64,000 nucleotides of DNA from Streptomyces sp. Root1304 (GTDB taxonomy: Bacteria; Actinomycetota; Actinomycetes; Streptomycetales; Streptomycetaceae), in assembly GCF_001426405.1 (NCBI RefSeq), contig NZ_LMEP01000023.1, forward strand, positions 336,485 to 400,484, in the 5' to 3' direction. Each line of letters opens with the position of its first letter. Position 1 is the stretch's first letter. Below, piece after piece: positions 18,035 through 26,634 of this stretch. Both the position numbers and the translations under genes were made by a program. The notes under the pieces are model-generated. The model had not been told where the DNA came from and did not search any database. It was given only the letters and a program-made list of their open reading frames with translations.

Positions 18035-20041
18035 TCAGGCCCGGGAAACCCGCACGTCAGCGGCCTTCACAAAGGCCACGCGATGGCCGAACTGGATCTG
18101 GTAGTACTCCTCCTGGCCGCGCACCACCCGGTGCCCGCTGGTATCGAACACCGGCGCGAAGAAGTACTCGCCCGGGGTCCGGTCGCCCACCACGTACCGC
18201 TGCCCGGCGAGCAGCTTGTACGACAGCGGCGACACCGACTGCACCGGCACTCCCGCCGGGTACGCCGAGGCCTCCGGATACGCCCGCCCGTACACCGGCA
18301 CCTCCGCGAGCCCCTCCCGGGGCGTCAGGACCAGACCGCGCGCGTTCACCGCGGTCGGCTCCTCCGCCGGGTTGTGGAACCAGGCCTTCTGCCCGAGGTA
18401 CCAGACCGCCGTCCAGTCGCCCCGGCGCTCCGCCACCGCGTAGCTCTGCCCCGTCGAGGCACGCGCCCCGGTGTCGTTGACCCCGGTGGTGGAGTCCTGC
18501 CCGCCCGGCCGCAGACCGATGTCCTTCACCAGGGGCGCGTCCGCGCTCGGCGCGGTGTAGAGGCGCACCGCCCCGCTGCCGTGCGGCACGCACGCCGTGC
18601 CGGTCGTCGCACAGCCCGTGTAGACCGGCTGGTGGCCGCTGTACTCCGGCCGGATCGTCACCACGCCGGCGTTCGGGCCCGCGCTGGGCGTGATCGGCCG
18701 GCCGAGCAGCCGGAAGTAGTGCGCCCAGTCCCAGTACGGCCCCGGGTCCGTGTGCATGCCCTTGATCGTGGACGACACCGTGCCCGGGACGTTGTCGTGG
18801 CCGAGGACGTGCTGCCGGTCCAGCGGGATGCCGTACCGGGCGGCGATGTACCGCACCAGCCGCGCCGACGACCGGTACATCGCCTCCGTGTACCAGGAGT
18901 CCGGCGAGGTCAGGAAGCCCTCGTGCTCCAGTCCCACCGACTTGGCGTTCACGAACCAGTTGCCCGCGTGCCAGCCGACGTCCTTCAGCGACAGGTGCTG
19001 GGCGACGTGCCCGTCGGAGGAACGCAGGGAGTACTGCCACGAGACGTACGTCGGGTCCTGCACCAGTTTCAGGGTGGTGGCCCAGTCGGCCTCCGTGTCA
19101 TGGATGACGATGTAGTCGATCGACTGCGAGGCCGGCCGGTCCGCCTTGTCGTGGTTGCCGTAGTCGCCGTCGCCGAACTCCTCGTACGGCGCCGGGACCC
19201 ACTCGCACGCCACCGTGGGCGGGCACTCCACCGGACCGCCGGCCGGCCGCCGCAGCCCGAGGGAGGTCATCTGCTCCGTGTCGGGCGCGACCGCGGGCGC
19301 GGCCGGCAGCGTCACCACCTGTCCGCTGTCCGTCGTCCGGGACTCCCCGGTCCTGATCACGTCGAAGACGTCGTTCGCGTACGTGGCCGCCGTCGCCGAG
19401 TCGTCCGCGCCGGAGTAGCGGGCCACCGCCCCGTACCAGTCGGCCGGGTCCGCGCTCGCCGGGAGCCCGGCATCGCGCTGCGCGGCCGCGAGCAGCGCAG
19501 CCCCGCCCTCGATGTTGGCCTCGGTGCCGGTGCGCAGCTCCTCGGCCGGAATGCCGGACAGCTCGGACGCCCGCTCCAGGGTCCGCAGCCGCGGGGGCAG
19601 CGACGCCGGGTCAGGGGCGGGCGACGAACCCGAGGGCGCCGAAGCGGTCCGGTCGGTGGAGCCCGCAGGGCGGAGGGCACGGGACTCGTCGCCGCGGGCG
19701 TCCTCCTCGCCCTCCGAGTGGTGCGGTGCGGCCGAGGCCAGCGCCGTCACCGCGTCCGTCAGATGCATCGGCCCGTAGCCGCCGGTCACGCTCGGCGCAC
19801 CGCCGTGGGTGTCCCAGCGGGACTGGAGGTACGAGACGGCGAGCAGCACGCTCTCGGGGACGCCGTGGCGCGCGGCCGCCCGCGCGAACTGCCCCTGGAG
19901 GACACCCGCCTCGGGGACCTCGGCACCGGCCGGCGGCGCGGCGGAGAGCAGCGGGAGCAGCAGGGCGGCGGACGCGAGCACGCCCACCGCCCTCGGGACT
20001 CGGGGTGGCGGCGTACGTCTCGTGGACGAGGGACGGAGCAA
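18035..20041 (-). CDS. Secreted N-acetylmuramoyl-L-alanine amidase (PGRP type)
   Basis: About 668 residues. A Sec-type signal peptide (basic start, hydrophobic VGVLASAALLLPLLSA, cleavage near AGA-E) is followed by an Ala-rich helical region, then an Amidase_2/PGRP domain in the middle of the protein: IDYIVIHDTEADW and HTDPGPYWDW supply zinc ligands, with GWHAGNW between. The C-terminal third has SH3-like beta segments (YAVAERRGDWTAVWYLGQKAWFHNP) that may bind wall. It would cut the glycan-to-peptide bond of peptidoglycan. I chose the TTG at 20041 because GGAGG stands 5 bases before it; no ATG or GTG fits. Confidence 0.88.
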   Translation of the reverse strand: MLRPSSTRRTPPPRVPRAVGVLASAALLLPLLSAAPPAGAEVPEAGVLQGQFARAAARHGVPESVLLAVSYLQSRWDTHGGAPSVTGGYGPMHLTDAVTALASAAPHHSEGEEDARGDESRALRPAGSTDRTASAPSGSSPAPDPASLPPRLRTLERASELSGIPAEELRTGTEANIEGGAALLAAAQRDAGLPASADPADWYGAVARYSGADDSATAATYANDVFDVIRTGESRTTDSGQVVTLPAAPAVAPDTEQMTSLGLRRPAGGPVECPPTVACEWVPAPYEEFGDGDYGNHDKADRPASQSIDYIVIHDTEADWATTLKLVQDPTYVSWQYSLRSSDGHVAQHLSLKDVGWHAGNWFVNAKSVGLEHEGFLTSPDSWYTEAMYRSSARLVRYIAARYGIPLDRQHVLGHDNVPGTVSSTIKGMHTDPGPYWDWAHYFRLLGRPITPSAGPNAGVVTIRPEYSGHQPVYTGCATTGTACVPHGSGAVRLYTAPSADAPLVKDIGLRPGGQDSTTGVNDTGARASTGQSYAVAERRGDWTAVWYLGQKAWFHNPAEEPTAVNARGLVLTPREGLAEVPVYGRAYPEASAYPAGVPVQSVSPLSYKLLAGQRYVVGDRTPGEYFFAPVFDTSGHRVVRGQEEYYQIQFGHRVAFVKAADVRVSRA

Positions 20042-20382
20042 GGCAGCCTCCAGAGGCAGGGGGTGACACGGGGGCGTGCGGGACCGAACCCGTACAGGGG
20101 TATCGGCTCCCGAACGATCCGTCAATCACGCCTGCAATCATGGAAGTTCCCACGTCAGAGCGGGAATGGAGGCCATCCGGCGGAGTTTCGCGGAGACGGG
20201 TCCCGGGCCTGGGACGCGTCAGTGGAGTGGACCATTGGTTCCGTGGCGGAGCCGGTCCGGGGGTCGGGGTGAACCGGCACCGGCGGCGGCCCGGCGGCGG
20301 ACATGACGATGCGCCGCGTCCCGGTGTGTCGGCACCGGGCGCACGGCGCACCCACCCCCGTGTCGTCGGTCGGTCCCGCGCC
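20042..20382. other. Gene-free stretch between amidase and kinase-like genes
   Basis: No convincing gene. A two-part hairpin at 20311-20349 (outer GCGCCG/CGGCGC, inner CCCGGTG/CACCGGG) lies 34 bases past the stop of the phosphotransferase gene and is its likely terminator. On the minus strand TTGACG (20125-20120) could be the -35 box of the amidase promoter, but the -10 position reads TACCCC and is weak. Confidence 0.45.
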
Positions 20383-21510
20383 TCAGCGCGTCCCGACCGC
20401 CGCGCGCACGGCCCGCCGTGCCATGGCGCAGTCGTCGTGCAGCCGCCTCAGGAGCAGCCGCTGTTCCTCACCGGGCGCGAGCGCCCCCGTCGGCACCGGT
20501 ACGGAACCCGCCGGCGGAGCCTCCTTCATGGTGCGCTGCACCGCCGTCTCGTAGGTGCGGATCTCCCGCGTCAGCACGATCATCAGGTTCACCAGGAAGG
20601 CGTCCCGGGAGGCGGGACCCGCCTGCTGGGCGAGCTGGCTGATCTGACGGCGGGCCAGCGGCGCGTCACCGAGCACCGCCCACAGCGTCGCCAGGTCGTA
20701 GCCGGGCAGGTACCAGCCCGCGTGCTCCCAGTCGACGAGGACGGGTCCGGCGGGGGAGAGGAGGATGTTGGAGAGCAGGGCGTCACCGTGACAGAACTGG
20801 CCCATGCCCTGGCGGCCGCCCGCCTGCGCCAGGCCGTGCAGCAGCTTCTGCAGGTCGTCCCGGTCACGGTCCGTGAAGAGTCCCTGCTCGTGGAAGCGCG
20901 CGATCCGCGTGCCGTAGTCGAGCGGCGCGTCGAAGGTCCCGGCCGGCGGGCGCCAGGCGTTCAGCCGGGCGATGGCGCCGAGCGCGGCCCGCACATCGGC
21001 CCGGGGCGGCGCCTCGACGGGGTGGCGCGAGAGGGCCGCCGCCCGTCCGGGCATCCGCTCGATCACCAGCGTGCAGTTCTCCGGGTCCGCCGCGATCAGC
21101 CGCGGCGCCCGCACCGGCGGACGATGGCGGACGAAGGAGCGGTAGGAAGCTATTTCGTGCCGGAACCGCTCGACCCACGCGGGGGAGTGGTCCAGTAAAC
21201 ACTTCGCGACCGCCGTGGTCCGCCCGGTCGTCCCGACGATGAGTACGGAACGCCCGCTGCGCCGCAGCACCTGCACCGGATTGAACTCCGGGCAGATCCG
21301 GTGGACCGAGGCGATGGCCATCTTCAGCTGCGCCCCCTGGGGGCCGGACAGGTCGAGTCTTCCGCTGATCGGCTGCGTGCCCGTGCCACCGGTCCAGCGC
21401 CGCGGCCGGACGGCCTGCGGGGCGGGGGCGAGGTACGGGCCGGCGCCGGCGGGGACGATGCGGTGCTGCGGCCGGGGCGGGGCGGACACGGAGGACGATG
21501 CTGTGTACAT
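20383..21510 (-). CDS. Aminoglycoside-phosphotransferase-like kinase
   Basis: A 375-residue APH/choline-kinase fold protein. The catalytic loop HGDALLSNILL gives the HxDxxxxN pattern, and VDWEHAGWYLPGYDL supplies the metal-binding Asp. The N-lobe has AVAKCLLDH with the likely ATP-binding Lys. A Pro-rich N-terminus of about 60 residues precedes the domain; the ribosome site before the ATG at 21510 is poor, so a later start is possible. The substrate is unknown and antibiotic resistance should not be assumed. It is divergent from an NsdA-like regulator. Confidence 0.82.
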   Translation of the reverse strand: MYTASSSVSAPPRPQHRIVPAGAGPYLAPAPQAVRPRRWTGGTGTQPISGRLDLSGPQGAQLKMAIASVHRICPEFNPVQVLRRSGRSVLIVGTTGRTTAVAKCLLDHSPAWVERFRHEIASYRSFVRHRPPVRAPRLIAADPENCTLVIERMPGRAAALSRHPVEAPPRADVRAALGAIARLNAWRPPAGTFDAPLDYGTRIARFHEQGLFTDRDRDDLQKLLHGLAQAGGRQGMGQFCHGDALLSNILLSPAGPVLVDWEHAGWYLPGYDLATLWAVLGDAPLARRQISQLAQQAGPASRDAFLVNLMIVLTREIRTYETAVQRTMKEAPPAGSVPVPTGALAPGEEQRLLLRRLHDDCAMARRAVRAAVGTR

Positions 21511-21660
21511 GGAGGTGACAGATCCCTTCGTGTGCCGACGAGTTGCGTGCGTCGCCCCGCCCGCCCCCGGTCCGCACCCTGGGGAATGAGGGCCGGTCGG
21601 CGGGGCGGGGTGGCGCGTTCCTACCTGACACCCGGGCGCGGGTGGCGGAACATCCAGCGC

Positions 21661-21715
21661 ACCCTGGCGAACCCTGGCGAATTGTCGCCAGGCCTATGAC
21701 AGAGGGCTACTGTCA
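21661..21715. promoter_or_regulatory. Repeats in the promoter of the NsdA-like gene
   Basis: Two signals lie next to each other. First, ACCCTGGCGA occurs twice in direct tandem (21661-21680) and the second copy forms a perfect 8-bp dyad CCTGGCGA-ATTG-TCGCCAGG (21673-21692). Second, TGACAG-N7-CTGTCA at 21697-21715 is a perfect 6-bp dyad ending 29 bases before the start codon. They are placed to control the rightward regulator gene and perhaps the divergent kinase-like gene. Confidence 0.55.
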
Positions 21716-21743
21716 ACTCAGCCGAGAACCTGGGGGCTTAGAC

Positions 21744-23237
21744 GTGACCGGACAAACCAACACCCGCCTTGCAGACCTGTTCGGCCTGGCCGGATGGTCC
21801 AAGGGCGAACTCGCGAGGCTCGTCAACCGGCAGGCGGCGGCCATGGGCCACCCCCAGCTGGCGACGGACACCTCGCGGGTGCGGCGGTGGATCGACCGGG
21901 GCGAGACCCCGCGCGATCCCGTTCCCCGGGTGCTGGCAGCACTGTTCACCGAGCGACTCGGCCGTGTCGTGACCATCGAGGACCTCGGGTTCGTACGACA
22001 CGGGCGCAGCGGAAAGCAGCAGGACGTCAGGAAGACGGAGAACCCTGACGGGCTGCCCTGGGCACCCGATCGTACGGCGGCGGTCCTCACCGAATTCACG
22101 GGAATGGACCTCATGCTCAACCGACGCGGCCTGGTGGGCGCGGGTGCCGCGCTTGCCGCCGGCTCCGTACTCAGCAACGCCATGCACGACTGGCTGCAGA
22201 ACGACCCCGCACGCCAGTCCACCCCCCAGCGGGCCACCGATCCCCTGCACGCCGACCCCGCCGGCTTCGACCGTTACGAAGCGGCCCCCATCGGGTCGCA
22301 GGAGATCGAGGCCCTGGAGCACTCGGTGGAGGTGTTCCGCGCCTGGGACGCCTCCCGGGGCGGCGGTCTCCAGCGCAAGGCCGTGGTGGGCCAGCTCAAC
22401 GAGGTGGGCGGCATGCTCGCCTACCGCCACGCCGACCACCTCCAGCGGCGCCTGTGGGGCGTCGCCGCCAACCTGGCGGTCCTCGCGGGCTGGATGTCCC
22501 ACGACGTGGGCCTCGAACCCACGGCGCAGAAGTACTTCGTGATCGCCGCCCACGCGGCCCGTGAGGGCGGCGACCGGCCCCGGGCCGGCGAGGCGCTCTC
22601 CAGGGCCGCACGGCAGATGGTGCACCTGGGCCGTCCCGACGACGCCCTCGACCTCATGAAGCTCGCGAAGGACGGCTCGGGCGAGCGGGTGCTGCCCCGG
22701 ACCCAGGCCATGTTCCACACGATCGAGGCCTGGGCGCAGGCCTCGATGGGCCGCGGGCAGGCCATGCGCCGCACCCTGGGCGAGGCCGAGGAGCTGTTCG
22801 TGTCCGACCGGCGCGACGAGAAGACGCCGAGCTGGATGCAGACCTTCGACGAGGCGGACATGCACGGCATGCAGGCCCTCGCCTACCGCACCCTCGCGGA
22901 TCACGACGCGACCGCCGCGGTGCCGGCCCAGCACCATGCCAAGCTGGCGCTGGAGTTGCGGCGCGGCGGCCATGAACGGTCGAAGCTCTTCGACCACATC
23001 TCGATGGCCTCGGCCTGCTTCATCGCCGACGATCCGGAGCAGGCGGACCGCTACGCCAGGCTGGCCCTGATCTCGATGGGACAGACCTCGTCGCACCGCA
23101 CCTGGGACCGTCTCCGGGAGATGTACCGCCTCACCGGGCAGTACGCCGGATACACGAGGATCGACGGTCTGCGCGAGGAGATCGAGGAGGCCCTGCCGAG
23201 GTCGCCGGTCAACCGGCCGAGGACGGGCGAGGCCTGA
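21744..23237 (+). CDS. NsdA-like HTH regulator with TPR-like region
   Basis: A 497-residue regulator. The N-terminus (1-75) has a DNA-binding helix-turn-helix pattern, TRLADLFGLAGWSKGELARLVNRQA followed by VRRWIDRGETPRDPVPRVL. A hydrophobic stretch GLVGAGAALAAGSVLSNAM (about 132-150) is odd for a cytoplasmic regulator and recurs in this family. The C-terminal 300 residues are helical repeats of tetratricopeptide character. NsdA-type proteins repress aerial development and antibiotic production in Streptomyces; the family link is from memory of sequence style, not a search. The GTG at 21744 is chosen for its GGGGG upstream. Confidence 0.8.
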   Translation: MTGQTNTRLADLFGLAGWSKGELARLVNRQAAAMGHPQLATDTSRVRRWIDRGETPRDPVPRVLAALFTERLGRVVTIEDLGFVRHGRSGKQQDVRKTENPDGLPWAPDRTAAVLTEFTGMDLMLNRRGLVGAGAALAAGSVLSNAMHDWLQNDPARQSTPQRATDPLHADPAGFDRYEAAPIGSQEIEALEHSVEVFRAWDASRGGGLQRKAVVGQLNEVGGMLAYRHADHLQRRLWGVAANLAVLAGWMSHDVGLEPTAQKYFVIAAHAAREGGDRPRAGEALSRAARQMVHLGRPDDALDLMKLAKDGSGERVLPRTQAMFHTIEAWAQASMGRGQAMRRTLGEAEELFVSDRRDEKTPSWMQTFDEADMHGMQALAYRTLADHDATAAVPAQHHAKLALELRRGGHERSKLFDHISMASACFIADDPEQADRYARLALISMGQTSSHRTWDRLREMYRLTGQYAGYTRIDGLREEIEEALPRSPVNRPRTGEA

Positions 23238-23341
23238 GGGTCCCGGCATCGAGGGTTTTCAGTTCGAGGGAGCGTCCCCCGGGTCATCGTGCGGGTCGTC
23301 GTTCGGCGACGGGCATGCGTGGCGTACGGGCGAGGCCGCCG

Positions 23342-24820
23342 TCACCCCACGCGTACCACCATCACGCAGGCGTCGTCCTCGCGTTCCTCCTCGCCGAACT
23401 CCTCGACCACCGCGCGGACCCCGTCCTGGGCGTCCCGTGCGTCGGCGAGCCGGTGTCCGAGGGCGAGCAGGCGCCGTGCGCCGGTGTCGTCGTCCGTTCC
23501 GCCGCCGCGGGTCAGTCCGTCGGTGTGCAGGACGAGGACGTCCCCGGGGAGCAGCCGGGTCTCGGCCTCGGCGTACACGGCCCCGGTCGTCGCTCCGAGG
23601 AGGACGCCCTCGGGGCGCCGGAGGAGGTGGCCCGTCCCGTCGCGGAACAGCAGCGGGGCGGGGTGGCCGGCCTGCGACCAGGTGAGGGTCTGGGCCACCG
23701 GGTCGTAGCGGCAGCACATCGCGCTCCCGAGCGCGGGCTGCACGGAGGTCTCCAGGAGCTGGTTCAGATGCCCCATGAGCGCGGCGGGGCGGATCCCGGC
23801 GACGGCCATGCCGCGCAGCGCGCCCAGGAGCATCGCCATCGAGGAGGTCGCGGCGACGCCGTGGCCCGTCAGGTCACCGACGGTGAGCAGCGCGTCCCCG
23901 TCGGGCAGTGCCAGCGCGTCGTACCAGTCGCCACCGATCAGACCGGTGCTGGCGGCCGGGAGGTAGTGGGCGGCGACGTCCAGGGGTGCGGGGCCGTCGT
24001 GCGCGAAGCGGAGCGAGCCGCGCCAGGGCGGCAGCACGGCCTCCTGGAGCTCGACGGCGACCCGCCGCTCGGTCTGCTCGATGTGGCGGCTGCGCTCCAG
24101 GGTGTCCCGGGTCTCCCGGACGGCGCGCTGGCTGCGCCGGAGTTCGCTGACGTCGCGGAGGACGGCCCACATGGACGCGGTGCAGCCGTCGGCGTCGAGG
24201 ACGGGCTCGCCCGTCATGTGGACGGTGCGGACCGTTCCGTCGGTCCGGACGATCCGGAACTCGCCGTCGATCGGCCTTCCGTCGATCAGGCAGTCCGTCA
24301 CCATGCTCTGCAGCAGCGGCTGGTCGTCGACGAACACCATCGTCGGCATCTCGTCCAGCGACATGGGGCCGTTCTCGCGCGCGCGTCCGAAGATCTGGAA
24401 CAACTCTTCGGACCAGCTGACCTCGTCCGTGAGCAGGTTCCACTCGGCGCTGCCGACGCGGGAGAGCAGCGAGCCGGTACGGGCCGGGGCGGGTTCGCCG
24501 TAGGCGGTGCCGGGCTCGGCCACGTGCGGGACGGCCGGAGCGGTGTCGGTCGCGGAATCGGCGTCCGACACCGTGTCCGGCCCCTCGGGCGCACCGGCCC
24601 GGAGCTGGCCCAAGTGGGCGCCGAGGTCGTCGAGCTGATGAACCGCGAGGTCACAGAGGGCGCGCTGCCACCGCCGCCGGGGATCGTCGTCGTTCGCCAC
24701 GGCGTCCTGGCGGACGGCGACCAGCTCGCCGCGGAGGCGGCGGGTCTGCGAGATGAGCGCGTCGACCGCACCCGGCTCCGGCTGCTGGGCGGGGCGGTCC
24801 GCGAACAGAGGGGACGGCAT
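23342..24820 (-). CDS. PAS-domain PP2C (SpoIIE/RsbU) phosphatase
   Basis: A 492-residue signalling phosphatase. Residues about 125-245 form a PAS domain (GSAEWNLLTDEVSWSEELFQIFG, then FRIVRTDGTVRTVHMTG). Residues about 270-492 are the SpoIIE/PP2C domain with GGDWYDAL, GDLTGHGVAATS, HTDGLTR and REDDACVMVVRV, which supply the metal-binding aspartates. Such proteins dephosphorylate anti-anti-sigma factors. No partner anti-sigma gene is next to it. The ATG at 24820 has CGGAG 6 bases upstream; it is divergent from the Ala/Pro-rich protein gene. Confidence 0.92.
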   Translation of the reverse strand: MPSPLFADRPAQQPEPGAVDALISQTRRLRGELVAVRQDAVANDDDPRRRWQRALCDLAVHQLDDLGAHLGQLRAGAPEGPDTVSDADSATDTAPAVPHVAEPGTAYGEPAPARTGSLLSRVGSAEWNLLTDEVSWSEELFQIFGRARENGPMSLDEMPTMVFVDDQPLLQSMVTDCLIDGRPIDGEFRIVRTDGTVRTVHMTGEPVLDADGCTASMWAVLRDVSELRRSQRAVRETRDTLERSRHIEQTERRVAVELQEAVLPPWRGSLRFAHDGPAPLDVAAHYLPAASTGLIGGDWYDALALPDGDALLTVGDLTGHGVAATSSMAMLLGALRGMAVAGIRPAALMGHLNQLLETSVQPALGSAMCCRYDPVAQTLTWSQAGHPAPLLFRDGTGHLLRRPEGVLLGATTGAVYAEAETRLLPGDVLVLHTDGLTRGGGTDDDTGARRLLALGHRLADARDAQDGVRAVVEEFGEEEREDDACVMVVRVG

Positions 24821-24913
24821 GTCGTACTCCGATACAGGCGCGGCACGGCCAGGCCAAGGGGGAAAGGGAGGCCCGCATACGACTGTTGCACAGCCCGGGA
24901 CGACCCGTAAGGG

Positions 24914-24958
24914 CTTTGGCAACACTCGATCCGGTGGTGCTTGTGGCATATGCCAAAG
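24914..24958. promoter_or_regulatory. TGGCATATGCCA palindrome with a third half-site
   Basis: A perfect 12-bp palindrome TGGCATATGCCA (24944-24955) lies in the divergent promoter region. A further half-site CTTTGGCA at 24914-24921 pairs exactly with TGCCAAAG at 24951-24958, giving an 8-bp dyad with a 29-base spacer. The pattern suggests cooperative binding of a dimeric repressor at three half-sites. Confidence 0.55.
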
Positions 24959-25002
24959 GCCCGGCGAATATCGGCCAGGCCACGACGGGTTACGGTGCGG
25001 GG

Positions 25003-26478
25003 GTGGTGAACGACGACGGAATCGACACGGTGGGCACCCGCACGGCGGCCAGGGACACGGCGAGCGCCGGCGGGACAAGAGGCCCGGTGGGGGCGGCGGT
25101 TACGGCGGTGACGGGTGTGACGGATGAGGTACGCAGGGCGGGGGCGGGACGGGTGTACGGGGTACCCGACGACGTGTCGCACGCGGCTCCGACGGTGACT
25201 CCGCGTACGGATCGGGGCGAGTCTCCGGCGGGGGCGGCGGGGGCCGGGACGGGGGGTCGGCCGACTGTGCCGGCCGACGCGATCCTCGGGCCGTCGCCCG
25301 TGGTCCCGACCCCCGTGGCTCCCGTCCCCGTCGGCACCGCCCTCCTGCTCGCCGCCGCGCCCGCCGGGCGCGGACGGGTCATGGACGCCGCTTCCGTGCT
25401 TCCGGCCCTCGCCGCCGTGCCGCCGGGAGCCCTCACCGGCACCGCCACCGCGACGGTCGTCGAACTCGCCGACCCCCTCGACCCGCAGACCGTGCTCACC
25501 CGGCTCCGCGCCGCCGCCGCGAGCCCGGGTCCCCTCCTCGTCTGCCTCGCCGGGCAGCTCCACCTCGACCGGCGGCAGCGGCTGCTCCACCTCGCGCTCG
25601 CCCGCACCACGCCCGCGACCCTCCGCTACACCGCGCTGCCCTGGCACTGGCTCGTCGGCGAGCTGAGCGTACGGTCCCCCGGCACCACGACCGTCGTCGC
25701 GGACCTCGCGGCGGACCCCGACGCGTGGGAGCGCCTCACCGCCGCACCGGACCTGCTGCACCTCGGACCCGGCCCGGCCCTCTACGGGAGGGTGACGGCG
25801 CCCCCGCGACGGGGCGAGCGGGCGATGCCCGACTACCTGCGTTCCTGGGCGGAACTCCGGCGCTCCGGCGCCCGACTGCCGTACGCCACGCTCCACGCGG
25901 AGTCCGCCGCGCGGACCGCCGCACCCGCCCCGGCCCGGCTGCTCCTGGACCCGGCCGCGGCCGCACCCGTACCTGCCCCCGCTTCCGTACTCGCTCCCGC
26001 TCCCGTGCCTTTTCCGGCTTCCGTGCCCGCGCCGACTCCCGTACCCGCTCCCGCTCCCGCGCCGGGCGCGGAACAGGATCCGCACCCCGCGATCCTGGCC
26101 GCCGCCATGGCCGGCCGGCACGGCGAGGCCGCGGCGGTGGCCTCCGCCTGGGAGCGCGAGGCCCTGCGTCACCACGGGCCCCGCTCCATGGAGGCCGTCC
26201 ACTGGACGGAGGTGCGCGCCGACCTCGCCCGCCTCGCCGGGGAACCCGCGCGCAGCTGCGAACTGTGGCTCGTCGCCGCCGAGGCCCGGCTCGCCCTGCG
26301 GCAGGCGACGGACGACCCGGACGTCGAAGGGGCCGTGGACCGGGCGCACCACCAGTGGGAACAGATCGACGACCCGGAGCGCGCCCGCGACCTCGGCCCC
26401 ACGCTCGTCGACGTGCGCCGAAGGGTCCCGGGCCGCCGACCGGGAGCACTGGCGGCCCTCACGCGCCGCATGACCTGA
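25003..26478 (+). CDS. Ala/Pro-rich conserved hypothetical protein
   Basis: About 491 residues. The N-terminal 130 residues are low-complexity. A globular part (about 140-290) contains LLVCLAGQLHLDRRQRLLHLALAR and RYTALPWHWL, a segment I have seen in Streptomyces hypothetical proteins but cannot assign. A proline/alanine/valine repeat (about 325-360) links to a helical C-terminal part resembling TPR repeats. The GTG at 25003 lacks a clear ribosome site, and TACGGT lies 7 bases upstream, so the message may be leaderless; GTG at 25006 is an alternative. Function unknown. Confidence 0.7.
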   Translation: MVNDDGIDTVGTRTAARDTASAGGTRGPVGAAVTAVTGVTDEVRRAGAGRVYGVPDDVSHAAPTVTPRTDRGESPAGAAGAGTGGRPTVPADAILGPSPVVPTPVAPVPVGTALLLAAAPAGRGRVMDAASVLPALAAVPPGALTGTATATVVELADPLDPQTVLTRLRAAAASPGPLLVCLAGQLHLDRRQRLLHLALARTTPATLRYTALPWHWLVGELSVRSPGTTTVVADLAADPDAWERLTAAPDLLHLGPGPALYGRVTAPPRRGERAMPDYLRSWAELRRSGARLPYATLHAESAARTAAPAPARLLLDPAAAAPVPAPASVLAPAPVPFPASVPAPTPVPAPAPAPGAEQDPHPAILAAAMAGRHGEAAAVASAWEREALRHHGPRSMEAVHWTEVRADLARLAGEPARSCELWLVAAEARLALRQATDDPDVEGAVDRAHHQWEQIDDPERARDLGPTLVDVRRRVPGRRPGALAALTRRMT

Positions 26479-26634
26479 CAGCCACGGCGCGGCGGGCGCC
26501 GCCTGCGCGGGGTTGCCCTTCGCCGTCTTCACCCCCCCGGAAGCGTCGCCCGCCGTCGCCTTCCACCTGCGCGCCCGCGCACCCGTACCTCTCTATGATC
26601 GTCTCGACGTGAGGCCGTGACGGGGGAGTTGTCG

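Noticed and set aside
20155..20355. A 66-codon ORF on the minus strand between the amidase and the phosphotransferase gene
   Set aside because: It has no ribosome site, no recognisable motif, and lies over a terminator hairpin and likely promoter.
20383..21510. Aminoglycoside resistance gene
   Set aside because: The fold is APH-like, but that family is very broad and the gene sits beside a developmental regulator; nothing supports antibiotic modification.
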